Made by a program: the position numbers and the translations under genes. From Hyphomicrobium sp. CS1GBMeth3 (lineage in GTDB: Bacteria > Pseudomonadota > Alphaproteobacteria > Rhizobiales > Hyphomicrobiaceae), in NCBI RefSeq assembly GCF_900117455.1, contig NZ_FPHO01000002.1, positions 1,364,001 through 1,428,000 of the forward strand: a stretch of DNA of 64,000 bases, given 5' to 3'. Positions 25,416-33,959 of the stretch are shown in pieces. How positions within the stretch are numbered: position 1 is the stretch's first letter; each line of letters opens with the position of its first letter. The notes beneath the pieces are model-generated. The model was not told where the DNA came from. It saw nothing but the letters and a program-made list of their open reading frames with translations, and made no database searches.

Positions 25416-27725
25416 TCATGCGCCGAGTCGCCTGTTGGCAGTCCGGGGCGCGTCCGGCCCCTCCCACGTCTCGGTTGCCACGCTGGCTGGACGAGGCGCG
25501 ACGTCGGAGACGCGGCCTGTCTTGAAGCTCGTCGCACTCACGAATGACAGCAGGTCGCGGTAGCAGGCTTCCGGTGAATAGAACCGGCGTGCAACATCGA
25601 GCGCGTCTGCGGCCTTGGCGCGGCGCAGCTCTTCGTTCGTCAGGAGATCGACGACGGCATCGGCGAAAGGCTGCGGCTCGTCGCGCTCGAAGATGGCCTC
25701 GATGGCCGCGTCCTCGTAGCCCTCGGTGGTGACGCTCGTCGCGACCACAGCCTTGCCTTGCCCGAGCGCCTCCACCAGCTTGATCTTGAGGCCCGAGCCG
25801 ACGGTCAAAGGCGAAATGACAACGCCGGCCTCGGCGTAAGGAGGATCGAGATCCGCGACCATGCCGAGGAAGCGCACGCCCGGGACCTCGTCCGGAAATG
25901 CCGCCGCGACGCCTCCAGCGACCAGCAGCCGAACGTCCGGGGTCCGGCGTCTGACCTCCGGCCAAATGGCTTCGATGAACCATTGGAGGCCGATGACATT
26001 CGGGGCGGTGTTGCTGCCAACGAACAGGAGCGTGCGGTCGTCGCCCGGTTGTGGCGCTTCCTTCACGCGCGACGCGAGCGGTGCCACGATCACCTGCCGC
26101 TCCGGCAAGAGACGGGCAATCTCAGCCCCTTCGAGCTTCTGGATGGCGATGACGGCGTCCGCCCCCGCAAGCAGCCGCAGCTCGGTCGCTTGATCCAGCC
26201 ACGCGACGGAATCGGCGAGTTTCTGCTCGCGAAACCGCTCGGCGCGCGCCGAGAAGAAATCATGCATCACAACCGCGCTCCGCGCTGATGGTGCCAAAGC
26301 ATACGGAATGCCCGGTGTCGTGAACGCGTAGTCGACCAGGACAAGCTTCGGCGCGCGTGGCGCGTGGCGCGCGATGAAGAGCTGGTCCTCGCGATGCCAC
26401 GGCTCCGCGATGGCGTACGGGGCCGGCCGATCCCAGGCAGACGGTGGCTTGACGCCGAGCCGCGATACCAGCCTGGACGCGATCGTCAATGCCGCGTTGA
26501 TTGCGATCCGCGGGTCCTTGGCGATGTACAAGCGGCGCCTGATTTTCCACGAGCCGCGAACGTGAATCTCGTCGAAGGCGTCCATCTCCGGGCGCAGGCG
26601 CAGAAACGGCCAGCGCCCGAACGTCGACATGCTCGGGGAAATCAACGTGATCTTATGCCCGTCGTCGCGTAGCGCTTTGGCCAGCGCGAGCAGATAGGCT
26701 GAGCTGCCGTTGCTGTTGCCGACCAGGCGCTGGCGCGAGATCAGAGCGACCCGTTTGTCCGTGTCGGTGGCCGGCTGCTCACCTCGGGGAGCTGTCAGCT
26801 TCCGCCAGCGGGCTGCGATCGGCATGGCCAACAGCGGCAGGGCGCGCGGATTTCCGACCATCAGGGCCGCCGCCTGTCGCCAATCGCGTTTCTTCAACGT
26901 GGCAATGATTTCCCCATAGGCGGCCGCGCGCTCGATGGATGCCTTGCGCGTCTCGAACGCGCGGGCGACATCCGCCTCACCTGCGCCGAACAGTGTGCGC
27001 AGACGTGCATCCGCGGCCAGCATCTGCGCAACGTTGTTGCCCGACATGCGGTGGGAGGTCGACTGGCTGTGCTTACGGTAGAAGTAGCCCAGGGACTCCA
27101 CCACGCGGAAGCGCGCGCCCTTCGCTAGTAGCTGAACGACGAGATCGTAGTCCTCCCCGATCGGAAGATCAGGCGTATAGGAGAGCCCATGCTCGCGCAG
27201 GAACGCCGTGCGGATCAGCGGCTTCAGATATCCGAGCACCGGCTCGCGCGTGAGAAGTTTGTTTCCGGCGATGAAGTCCGCGGCCGATAACCAGCCGCGG
27301 GTGCGCTGGCGCGCGGACAATAGGCTCGTCGGTGTGGTGCCGTCCCCGAAGATCAATAGGTCATCGGCGATGAGGTCGGCGTTCGCTGCCTCGGCCTCGG
27401 CCACAAGCTGCTCGAGCCGGGACGGATGCATCAGGTCGTCGTTGTCGAGGATCGCGATCCATCGTCCGCGCGCGGCAGAGAGCCCTGCGTTGCGGGCTGC
27501 GCCGGGGCCGGACCGCGTCGCCAACGGGAGCACGCGGATGCGGCCGTCCGCGCGCGCTGCGGCATCGGCAATCTCGCGGCTGGCGTCGGACGATGCGTCG
27601 TCGATGACGATCATCTCGACGTCCCGAAGCGTTTGATTGCGCGCAGACGCCAAGGCGTCGGCTAGAAACCGTTCGCCGTTAAAGTTGGCAATGACAACCG
27701 AAACGATGGGATCAGTCAGCGGCAC
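25416..27725 (-). CDS. Bifunctional glycosyltransferase, GT2-GT4 fusion
   Basis: A 769-residue protein with two catalytic modules. Residues about 1-250 are GT2 (VSVVIANFNGERFLADAL, IDDASSDASREIA, LDNDDLMHPSRLE, PIGEDYDLV), ExoO/ExoU-like. Residues about 325-745 are GT-B, GT4-like: SRQRLVGNSNGSSAYLLALA at the start and LLFVGSNTAPNVIGLQWF, then VGSGLKIKLVEALGQGKAVV in the donor site. Such fusions typically add two consecutive sugars. No membrane helix is apparent. It follows the ExoU-like GT2 gene on the minus strand and precedes the ExoK-like gene. Confidence 0.85.
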   Translation of the reverse strand: MPLTDPIVSVVIANFNGERFLADALASARNQTLRDVEMIVIDDASSDASREIADAAARADGRIRVLPLATRSGPGAARNAGLSAARGRWIAILDNDDLMHPSRLEQLVAEAEAANADLIADDLLIFGDGTTPTSLLSARQRTRGWLSAADFIAGNKLLTREPVLGYLKPLIRTAFLREHGLSYTPDLPIGEDYDLVVQLLAKGARFRVVESLGYFYRKHSQSTSHRMSGNNVAQMLAADARLRTLFGAGEADVARAFETRKASIERAAAYGEIIATLKKRDWRQAAALMVGNPRALPLLAMPIAARWRKLTAPRGEQPATDTDKRVALISRQRLVGNSNGSSAYLLALAKALRDDGHKITLISPSMSTFGRWPFLRLRPEMDAFDEIHVRGSWKIRRRLYIAKDPRIAINAALTIASRLVSRLGVKPPSAWDRPAPYAIAEPWHREDQLFIARHAPRAPKLVLVDYAFTTPGIPYALAPSARSAVVMHDFFSARAERFREQKLADSVAWLDQATELRLLAGADAVIAIQKLEGAEIARLLPERQVIVAPLASRVKEAPQPGDDRTLLFVGSNTAPNVIGLQWFIEAIWPEVRRRTPDVRLLVAGGVAAAFPDEVPGVRFLGMVADLDPPYAEAGVVISPLTVGSGLKIKLVEALGQGKAVVATSVTTEGYEDAAIEAIFERDEPQPFADAVVDLLTNEELRRAKAADALDVARRFYSPEACYRDLLSFVSATSFKTGRVSDVAPRPASVATETWEGPDAPRTANRRLGA

Positions 27726-27892
27726 GGGTCCGTCCTTTGCACAACGACGGGCGTCCCGCCGTTAGACAATCGAGGCCCCGGAAGGCCAGTTTGCGCTTCA
27801 CTCCCGCAACTTCCAGGCTAGGTCTAGATTCAGCGCAACGGCCCAAACGGAAAGTCCCCGAAAAGAGTTAATGCTTTCGACTAGTCCGGCGG

Positions 27893-28924
27893 TCAGACGA
27901 CGCCGATCGTCTTTTCTCCGATGAGGCGGCGTATGGCCGGCTGCCCGGCGTCTCCGTTGTCTTGGCCCCACAGCCGCCGGCCGAGCCGCGCGGACTTCGC
28001 GCGTGCGATCTCGGACGCGACGTAAGGGATGCTCGCGGGTTGCCGGGAGAGGAAGCGCAAGGCTGCTCCCACCCCCTGCTCACGGCGGATCTCAAGTGCG
28101 CGCGCCAGGGCCCACTTCCCTGCCGTCGCCTGCTCGTGCGCGGCAAGGGCCTGTCTTGCAGGCTCATAAAGGCCCGGCGTTTCAGCGCTGGCGGTATCAA
28201 ACGCGCAAATGGCGGCGAGATCAGCCGCTTTGTGCACGGCGCTCAGAGAGCTCGATCGCTCGACCGCAACATAGCCCGAGAAGCCGGCGACCTTGAATTT
28301 GGCTCCGGCCATCAAGGCGTTGACATAGAGAGCGTAGTCCTCGCCAAGGCGCAGGCCCGGCTCATAGCGCAGGTTACGCCCATCGAGAAAGCGCCGCCGC
28401 ATCAGCGGTTTCAGAAAGCCGAGCTCGGCTCGGGGGCGGCGCGGATGGGAAATATTGCTTCGCACGAAAGTCGGCAGATCGAGCGTCAGCGGAGCCCGCT
28501 GGGCTTCGTCGGACATCTCGCGCGCACGCGTTTCGGCGAGGCTCTCGGGGACAATCAGGATATCGTCGGCAAGAAAATCCCAGGCGCCATAATCGGCGGC
28601 CAGCAGCCGCCTGATGCGGTCCGGCAGGAAATAATCGTCAGAGTCGAGAACGCAGAAAAGAGCGGCACGGGAGCGGGCAAGCGCCGCGTTTCTCGCCACG
28701 GACGGACCGCTGTTCCGCTCCAGGACGGCGACCGAAAGCCGCCCGGTGCCGTCGTCGGACTGTTCTGCGGCCGCGGCCGTGGCGTCCGTCGACGCGTCGT
28801 CGACGACGATCACCTCGGTGACATGAGCCTGCGCGAGCGCCGACGCGACGGCGCGCGCAATCGTGCGCTCGGCGTTATAGGCTGCGATGCAAACGCAAAC
28901 GCTATCGTTTTGAGCTGTCGCCAT
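27893..28924 (-). CDS. Glycosyltransferase family 2, ExoU/ExoW-like
   Basis: A 343-residue soluble GT2 enzyme: VCVCIAAYNAERTIARAV at the N-terminus, VVDDASTDAT in the nucleotide-binding loop, LDSDDYFLPDRI (DXD) and LGEDYALYVNAL. The architecture parallels the GT2 half of the downstream fusion, and both keep a GFLKPLMRR/GYLKPLIRT segment, suggesting duplication. The ATG at 28924 is preferred over 28972 because the extra residues do not resemble the family. It is divergent from the Wzz-like gene. Confidence 0.85.
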   Translation of the reverse strand: MATAQNDSVCVCIAAYNAERTIARAVASALAQAHVTEVIVVDDASTDATAAAAEQSDDGTGRLSVAVLERNSGPSVARNAALARSRAALFCVLDSDDYFLPDRIRRLLAADYGAWDFLADDILIVPESLAETRAREMSDEAQRAPLTLDLPTFVRSNISHPRRPRAELGFLKPLMRRRFLDGRNLRYEPGLRLGEDYALYVNALMAGAKFKVAGFSGYVAVERSSSLSAVHKAADLAAICAFDTASAETPGLYEPARQALAAHEQATAGKWALARALEIRREQGVGAALRFLSRQPASIPYVASEIARAKSARLGRRLWGQDNGDAGQPAIRRLIGEKTIGVV

Positions 28925-29237
28925 ACGACACCGCGGCTTTGCCGTCCTGGTATTGAACTCCCGCTGGCCCAAACTCTAAGTCAAAATCCGGGGCGTTACG
29001 TAAGTCCTTCGATCAGTTTTGGGGCGGATGGATAATTTCACAAAGATTGCAGCTACGTCCTGAAATCGGCCGACAGCGGACATTCGCCGTGTTAACCTCG
29101 CGGTCAGCTTCACCATGAAAATGACGAGTGTCGGCCCTAGAAGTTAGGATCTATTCGATCTCTTCTGTTCATTTATTCATACGACGATCAGGCAAAAAAA
29201 GTTTCCTAATTTCCAAGCAGGTCCTGGAGCCAATACG
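28925..29237. promoter_or_regulatory. Divergent promoter region between GT2 and Wzz-like genes
   Basis: About 310 bases between divergent genes. It contains GTGTTAACCT (29089-29098), CCTA-N5-TAGG (29136-29148) and a distant TTAGGA (29144-29149)/TCCTAA (29204-29209) pair. The same 10-mer and a TTAGGA/TCCTAA pair recur in the divergent region before LuxR-type gene 2. A poly-A stretch lies near 29194. Confidence 0.45.
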
Positions 29238-30344
29238 GTGCTTGACGGCGACAACAGCGCCCCCGAACACAAACGGCGGCACACCGACATTTACAACACG
29301 TTCGGGCACCTCAGCATAGCCGACGTGTTCGACTTCGTTCGCCGCCATCTCCAGCTTCTTGCGGTGACGACGTCGACTGCCATCGGCCTCGCGCTCCTGT
29401 ACGGCCTTTTCGCCACGCCACACTACACGGCGTATGGGCAGCTTCTGATCGATGCGCGGGTTCCGCATCTCGCCAACGAGCAGTGGACCGAGACGGGACT
29501 CGTGCTCGATACGGCACAGGTCGAGAGCCAAGCCGCGGTGCTTTGGTCTGAGCACATCGCACGCGCTGTGGTTCAGCGGCTCGATCTCCTCGAAGACCCG
29601 GAATTCGGGGGCGCTCCCGGGCTTACGCCAAAGGCGCCAGAGGGAGACGAGGCGGCGTCCGAAGCCGCTGCGGCCAAGATCGACCCCGATCTGTTGCGGC
29701 GCATCGCGACGCAGGTGCAAGGACATCTCGACATTCGCCGGGTCGGCCTGTCGTACGTTCTCGAGGTCGCGTTCACATCGCGCGATCCGGAAAAAGCAGC
29801 CGATATCGCGAACGCGATCATGCAGTCTTACATCAGCGATCAGATCTCGCAGCGGGCAGAGGCCGCGCGCCAGGGCAGCCAATGGCTTGAACGGCGCATC
29901 AATACGTTGCGGCTGCAAATGAATGCAGCGTCGCTCAAAGTGCAAGAATTCAAGGCACGCCGGGACTACAGCATCGTCGGGCACTCGACGCTCGATGGCG
30001 ACGCGCCGGTGGACGGCAACGCTCCGGCCGACGCCGGCCCTGCGCCCACCAAAGGGTTTACCGAAACGCTAGATGAGCTTGAATCGACTGCGCTCACCTA
30101 CCGTAAGATGTTCGAAAGCGCACTGCAGGCCTTCACCGAAGCGGAGCAACGCCAATCCTATCCTGTCAGCAACTCGCGCATCATCTCCACGGCAACAAAG
30201 CCGCTCTACAGAAGCTCGCCCAAGCGGATGCGTGCGCTGGCCATCGCAACAGTCGCCGGGCTGCTGCTCGGCCTCGGCCTTGCACTCTTGCAGGAAGGGA
30301 TGACTTTCGGGCGTCGGAAGCCCCAAGCCGGGCAGCGCGCTTGA
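29238..30344 (+). CDS. Wzz/GumC-type chain-length protein without kinase domain
   Basis: A 368-residue polysaccharide co-polymerase. The first helix lies at about 38-58 (LLAVTTSTAIGLALLYGLF) and the second at about 338-357 (ALAIATVAGLLLGLGLALLQ). Between them is a periplasmic Wzz domain and helical region (RISTATKP-like SRIISTATKPLYRSSPKR before the second helix). It corresponds to the N-terminal half of ExoP; the cytosolic tyrosine-kinase domain is absent and none was found elsewhere in the window. The GTG at 29238 has a TGGAG ribosome site. It controls polymer length and export together with the ExoF-like protein. Confidence 0.85.
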   Translation: MLDGDNSAPEHKRRHTDIYNTFGHLSIADVFDFVRRHLQLLAVTTSTAIGLALLYGLFATPHYTAYGQLLIDARVPHLANEQWTETGLVLDTAQVESQAAVLWSEHIARAVVQRLDLLEDPEFGGAPGLTPKAPEGDEAASEAAAAKIDPDLLRRIATQVQGHLDIRRVGLSYVLEVAFTSRDPEKAADIANAIMQSYISDQISQRAEAARQGSQWLERRINTLRLQMNAASLKVQEFKARRDYSIVGHSTLDGDAPVDGNAPADAGPAPTKGFTETLDELESTALTYRKMFESALQAFTEAEQRQSYPVSNSRIISTATKPLYRSSPKRMRALAIATVAGLLLGLGLALLQEGMTFGRRKPQAGQRA

Positions 30345-30373
30345 GCTGACCGCCCGGGCGAGACTCCAAGCAT

Positions 30374-31213
30374 TCAAGCTTCGAGCAGCTTTTTCAGATC
30401 CGGCCGATCGCGCGAAACGCAGCAATAATTGCAGAACCTGAAGTTCTCCATCCGCCAGTCGTAATCTCGGAAATCGACATAGCTCGGATAGATCTTGCCC
30501 ATCCAGTAGCGCTCGCCCAGCAGCTCGTAATAGTCCTTGAGGAGAAAGCGCGTCTGGATCGAGAAGGCGCCGTACTCGAACTGGATGCAGTTGACCTTCT
30601 TGCCGTCCAGGAAGTCAGAAAAGCCCTTGAAGACGCGGTTTTCAGCACCTTCGACGTCGACCTTCAGGAAGTCAACCTGCTCGATGCCGTGGCGCTTGCA
30701 ATAATCGTCCAGCCTCTCGAGTTTGGCCTCGAACGGGACGGCCACCTCGTTCACGTGACGGGGTGAGTCGCACGTCAGCTCGGGGGAGTCCGGATAGTAG
30801 TACATCGTCATCGCACCGTTGGCGTCGGAAACGCCGAAGTCGTTTAGAACGATCCGATCGGCGAACGGTGAGGCTGCTATGTGCTCCTGCAGCTCCTTAT
30901 AGGTATCGGGCGCCACCTCGAAGGCGTGGACGCGGCAGTTGAGCCAAAGCGTGAGCGCGGCAATGGACCAAGCGCCCGTGTTGGCGCCGACGTCGAACGC
31001 AGTGCGAAAGTCCGCCTGCTTCAGCTTTTTCAGAAGATCGTGCTCACCGTTGCTCGCGAAATCCGACCCCTCATTGGCGTAGGATTCCTCGATAAATGCG
31101 GTGACCTCGTGCAAGAGCTTGATCGGCAATGCCTGACGGTGGCGCGAAATCGCCACCTTCATTCCGGATTTCAATCGACCAGCGCCGATCGTCCGCAGAA
31201 TATCGCGCATCAT
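30374..31213 (-). CDS. FkbM-family methyltransferase
   Basis: A 279-residue SAM-dependent methyltransferase of the FkbM type: FDVGANTGAWSIAAL (SAM motif I), VHAFEVAPDTYKEL (motif II) and VDFLKVDVEGAENRVFKGF, the conserved FkbM block. In polysaccharide loci these enzymes O-methylate sugars. The ATG at 31213 (MMRDILRT) is used; the frame stays open to 31318, but those residues are not family-like. It converges with the Wzz-like gene and is divergent from the second LuxR-type regulator. Confidence 0.88.
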   Translation of the reverse strand: MMRDILRTIGAGRLKSGMKVAISRHRQALPIKLLHEVTAFIEESYANEGSDFASNGEHDLLKKLKQADFRTAFDVGANTGAWSIAALTLWLNCRVHAFEVAPDTYKELQEHIAASPFADRIVLNDFGVSDANGAMTMYYYPDSPELTCDSPRHVNEVAVPFEAKLERLDDYCKRHGIEQVDFLKVDVEGAENRVFKGFSDFLDGKKVNCIQFEYGAFSIQTRFLLKDYYELLGERYWMGKIYPSYVDFRDYDWRMENFRFCNYCCVSRDRPDLKKLLEA

Positions 31214-31750
31214 TTTTGAAAAATTGCCCTCGCGCTCGTATTCGATGGGGCTCGACCGCCCTTCCCCTCGCGGCTTCCAAAGCCAACGCCAACATAGCGC
31301 AAAGGCCGGATGGGCCATCCATGGTTTTTGCCGACACGGATAATTTCGATCCTACGCCCGGCTTAGTTTTCGTGCAGCCAGCACCCCTCCGAATCGGCAC
31401 CATCCGAATAGGCCCGCATCCGTCCGCCGGCTGACTTGGCCCGCTTCTTGAATGTACAGCAATAGAACTAACGAAGCGTCCCATTCTGAGAAAGGCGGAC
31501 GGTCCGATGGCCCACGTTGCGCCCCATGGACGAGGGCTACCTCCTTTTCCGGTGCGGCGGGCCCGGACGGGTCCGGTGTTAACCTTATGGGCGAGCGACT
31601 GCGGCCGGACGCTCTTAAGATTAGCGTTCAACCGTTGTAGCAAAGATGTTAGGAAGGCTTATTAAATCCTAAACTTATGTACCAAACTGGGTAGGGCGCC
31701 CAGATCTGATGTCCAACGTGCGGGGGTGGAGAGAGGTTCGGGGACTGAGT
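31214..31750. promoter_or_regulatory. Divergent control region before LuxR-type gene 2
   Basis: About 540 bases without a credible gene. The part nearer the regulator is AT-rich. It holds GTGTTAACCT (31576-31585) and an inverted repeat TTAGGA-N12-TCCTAA (31649-31672), both echoed in the region before the Wzz-like gene. No terminator or RNA gene was recognised. Confidence 0.45.
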
Positions 31751-32512
31751 ATGCGTACTACTAATGTTCATGTTTCACGAGGGAATAAGACCTCGAATGA
31801 AGTTTCCGTTGTATCGACAGAGGCGGAGGCAGACCGCGAAGCTGCATTCCCTAACACCGAAGCATTAGCGACCATCGCCGTCATTGAGCGGCGCGCCTTC
31901 TTCCGGGACTGCATTGTCAAATCGCTGGACGCCTACGCGCACCTCGAGGTCGTTGCAGCGGCGAGCGTCGATGATTGGCTTCAATCGCAAGCCCAGCGCG
32001 ACACTGCTCTCGTCGTCCTTTCGGCGGAAGGCAGCAGCAATGAGAGCACCAAGGACAACCTCGAGAAGCTCGCGGCGGTCGCTCCCGAGTTGCCGGTGGT
32101 TGTGCTGTCAGATTCCGACACCGTCGAACGGGTCGTGGACGCCATCGGCAAGGGTGCGCGGGGCTATATCTCGACGGAGACAAGCCTCGACGTGGCGATC
32201 GAGGCGATGAAGATCGTCAAGGCGGGCGGCACATTCGTGCCGGCAAGCAGCCTACTCGCAGCCTATCAACGCAACGCCGCGCCGGCAGAGCCGCGCCTCG
32301 AGTTCAACAGCATGTTCACGTCTCGACAGGCTGCGGTGGTGGAGGCCCTTCGTCTCGGCAAGGCCAACAAGACGATCGCTTATGAGCTCAACATGTGTGA
32401 GAGCACCGTCAAGGTGCACGTACGCAACATCATGAAGCGACTCAAAGCACAAAACAGAACGCAGGTGGCCTACCTCGTCGGGCAACTCATGCGTAGCTCG
32501 GACAATCCTTGA
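31751..32512 (+). CDS. LuxR/NarL-type regulator 2 with degenerate receiver
   Basis: A 253-residue paralogue of the regulator at 22.4 kb. The C-terminal LuxR domain is nearly identical (VEALRLGKANKTIAYELNMC, ESTVKVHVRNIMKRLKAQNR). The receiver is again degenerate: the acidic pair reads ER (IAVIERRAF), the phospho-acceptor position reads LVVLSAEG, and the switch Lys region reads GYISTET. The ATG at 31751 has a GAGAGG ribosome site and begins MRT like its paralogue. It is followed by the second ExoY-like gene, so each copy sits beside an initiating sugar transferase. Confidence 0.86.
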   Translation: MRTTNVHVSRGNKTSNEVSVVSTEAEADREAAFPNTEALATIAVIERRAFFRDCIVKSLDAYAHLEVVAAASVDDWLQSQAQRDTALVVLSAEGSSNESTKDNLEKLAAVAPELPVVVLSDSDTVERVVDAIGKGARGYISTETSLDVAIEAMKIVKAGGTFVPASSLLAAYQRNAAPAEPRLEFNSMFTSRQAAVVEALRLGKANKTIAYELNMCESTVKVHVRNIMKRLKAQNRTQVAYLVGQLMRSSDNP

Positions 32513-32722
32513 GACTGGACTCGGTCAGAGGCTAACCGAGGGGAAAGCGCGGCACCGCTCGTGCCCTGCGCGCATTGACGCAGCTCACGCCGCTAAGTGT
32601 CCGCGTGGCACGTCGAAATACCACTGACGTCGAGGCCGAACTACCTCCTTTGCCTAGCTTCACGCGGATGCTCGGGTGGCCGATGTTTAGGCGTTCTCCT
32701 CGACGTGCGGTTAAGGGCGGGC

Positions 32723-33409
32723 ATGCTTGTAAATTCTAACTTCAGCGTCGCAGCCGCTGCGGGGTCAGCGGACATCGAGCCGCTGCGGACGCGCCCAGTC
32801 GGAGGAACCGGCAAACGTGTTGCTGATCTGATGATCGCAGCGACGAGCCTCGTCATGCTGATCCCGCTGATGCTCATCATCGCGGCTTTGATCAAGCTTA
32901 CGATGGGGGGCCCCGTCTTCTATTATCAGTCGAGGATCGGCCATAACGGCAAGAGGTTCCGCTGCTACAAGTTCCGCTCCATGCTCGCGGACGCGGACAA
33001 GCGGCTCGCGGATCTCGTGGCCCGCGATCCCGAGGCAGCAGCAGAGTGGACCGAGACGCGCAAGCTCAAGAACGATCCGCGCGTCACACGCTTCGGCCAG
33101 ATCTTGCGCAAGTCGAGCCTCGACGAGCTTCCGCAGTTCTACAACGTTCTCATCGGCGACATGAGCTGCATCGGGCCGCGCCCGATCGTGTCTGAGGAAA
33201 TCGCGCGCTACGGGCGCTATGCGCCGGATTACTTTTCTGTTCGGCCGGGGATTACGGGCCTGTGGCAGGTCAGCGGCCGCAGTAGCCTAAGCTATTCGCG
33301 TCGCATCGCGCTCGACCGGTACTACGTCCGGCGCTGGTCTCCGCTGCTCGACGCTTCGATCGCGCTGCGCACCCTCAAGGCCGTGATGTCGCCGGATGAG
33401 ACGTCCTGA
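32723..33409 (+). CDS. Initiating sugar transferase 2, ExoY-like
   Basis: A 228-residue sugar transferase close in length to ExoY. One N-terminal helix (LMIAATSLVMLIPLMLIIAAL) precedes family motifs FRCYKFRSM, DPRVTRFGQILRKSSLDELP, MSCIGPRPIV and RPGITGLWQVSGRS. It would link the first hexose phosphate to undecaprenyl phosphate. The ATG at 32723 has AAGGGCGGG directly upstream; the longer open frame from 32597 is unconvincing. It is the second such enzyme in the locus and converges with the small ExoX-like gene. Confidence 0.92.
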   Translation: MLVNSNFSVAAAAGSADIEPLRTRPVGGTGKRVADLMIAATSLVMLIPLMLIIAALIKLTMGGPVFYYQSRIGHNGKRFRCYKFRSMLADADKRLADLVARDPEAAAEWTETRKLKNDPRVTRFGQILRKSSLDELPQFYNVLIGDMSCIGPRPIVSEEIARYGRYAPDYFSVRPGITGLWQVSGRSSLSYSRRIALDRYYVRRWSPLLDASIALRTLKAVMSPDETS

Positions 33410-33435
33410 ACGCGGCGGCGACCTGCCATGCAGCG

Positions 33436-33690
33436 CTATTTCCTGAACCGCCTCCTGTGGCACACGGAGGATGCGGTGACGCCCAAAAGGTACGAGGTCT
33501 GCAGCGCGAACAGCGACGCTGCGATCGTGCCGAATGTCGACAGCAGCGGCCAATCTCCGGCTACCGCGACGGTCGCGATCGTCGCTGTAAGCACGACAGA
33601 GCACGCAATGACAAAGGGGACCTTGAACATGAGTCCCATGAGGAAACCCACGAAGGCAATCGCGACGTAGATCCAAGTTTGCAAGAGCAT
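33436..33690 (-). CDS. Small membrane protein, ExoX-like candidate
   Basis: An 84-residue protein with two or three hydrophobic segments (WIYVAIAFVGFLMGLMFKVP, VIACSVVLTATIATVAVAG, LFALQTSYLLGVTASSV) and a basic tail, HRRRFRK. Rhizobial exopolysaccharide loci carry a small two-helix repressor (ExoX/PsiA/SyrA) next to exoY. Size, topology and position fit, but sequence similarity is weak by eye. GAGGAGG touches the ATG at 33690, so TTG at 33684 (six bases from AGGAGG) may be the true start. It is antisense and convergent to sugar transferase 2. Confidence 0.5.
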   Translation of the reverse strand: MLLQTWIYVAIAFVGFLMGLMFKVPFVIACSVVLTATIATVAVAGDWPLLSTFGTIAASLFALQTSYLLGVTASSVCHRRRFRK

Positions 33691-33959
33691 CCTCCTCAAT
33701 GGAGCGATCCCGTCACCCTTACGCCCGCGATGCCTAACGCTTGGTTCCTGCCCACCCTGGCCCCTCGCCCCACCGTCGCGGTAATGCTTGGGCCAGCTAC
33801 GATGTTCCCTACTCTGACAATCCAATAGTGGTATCGAACCCTACCACCTATTGGGACGGGAATTAGGCCCCGGTTCGGCTCTAAATTTGCGTGCTCGCAC
33901 AGTGCAATACGACGGTACGCGTCGTCGCCAGAGCCACGATACCGAGAGGCACGGGTCTC

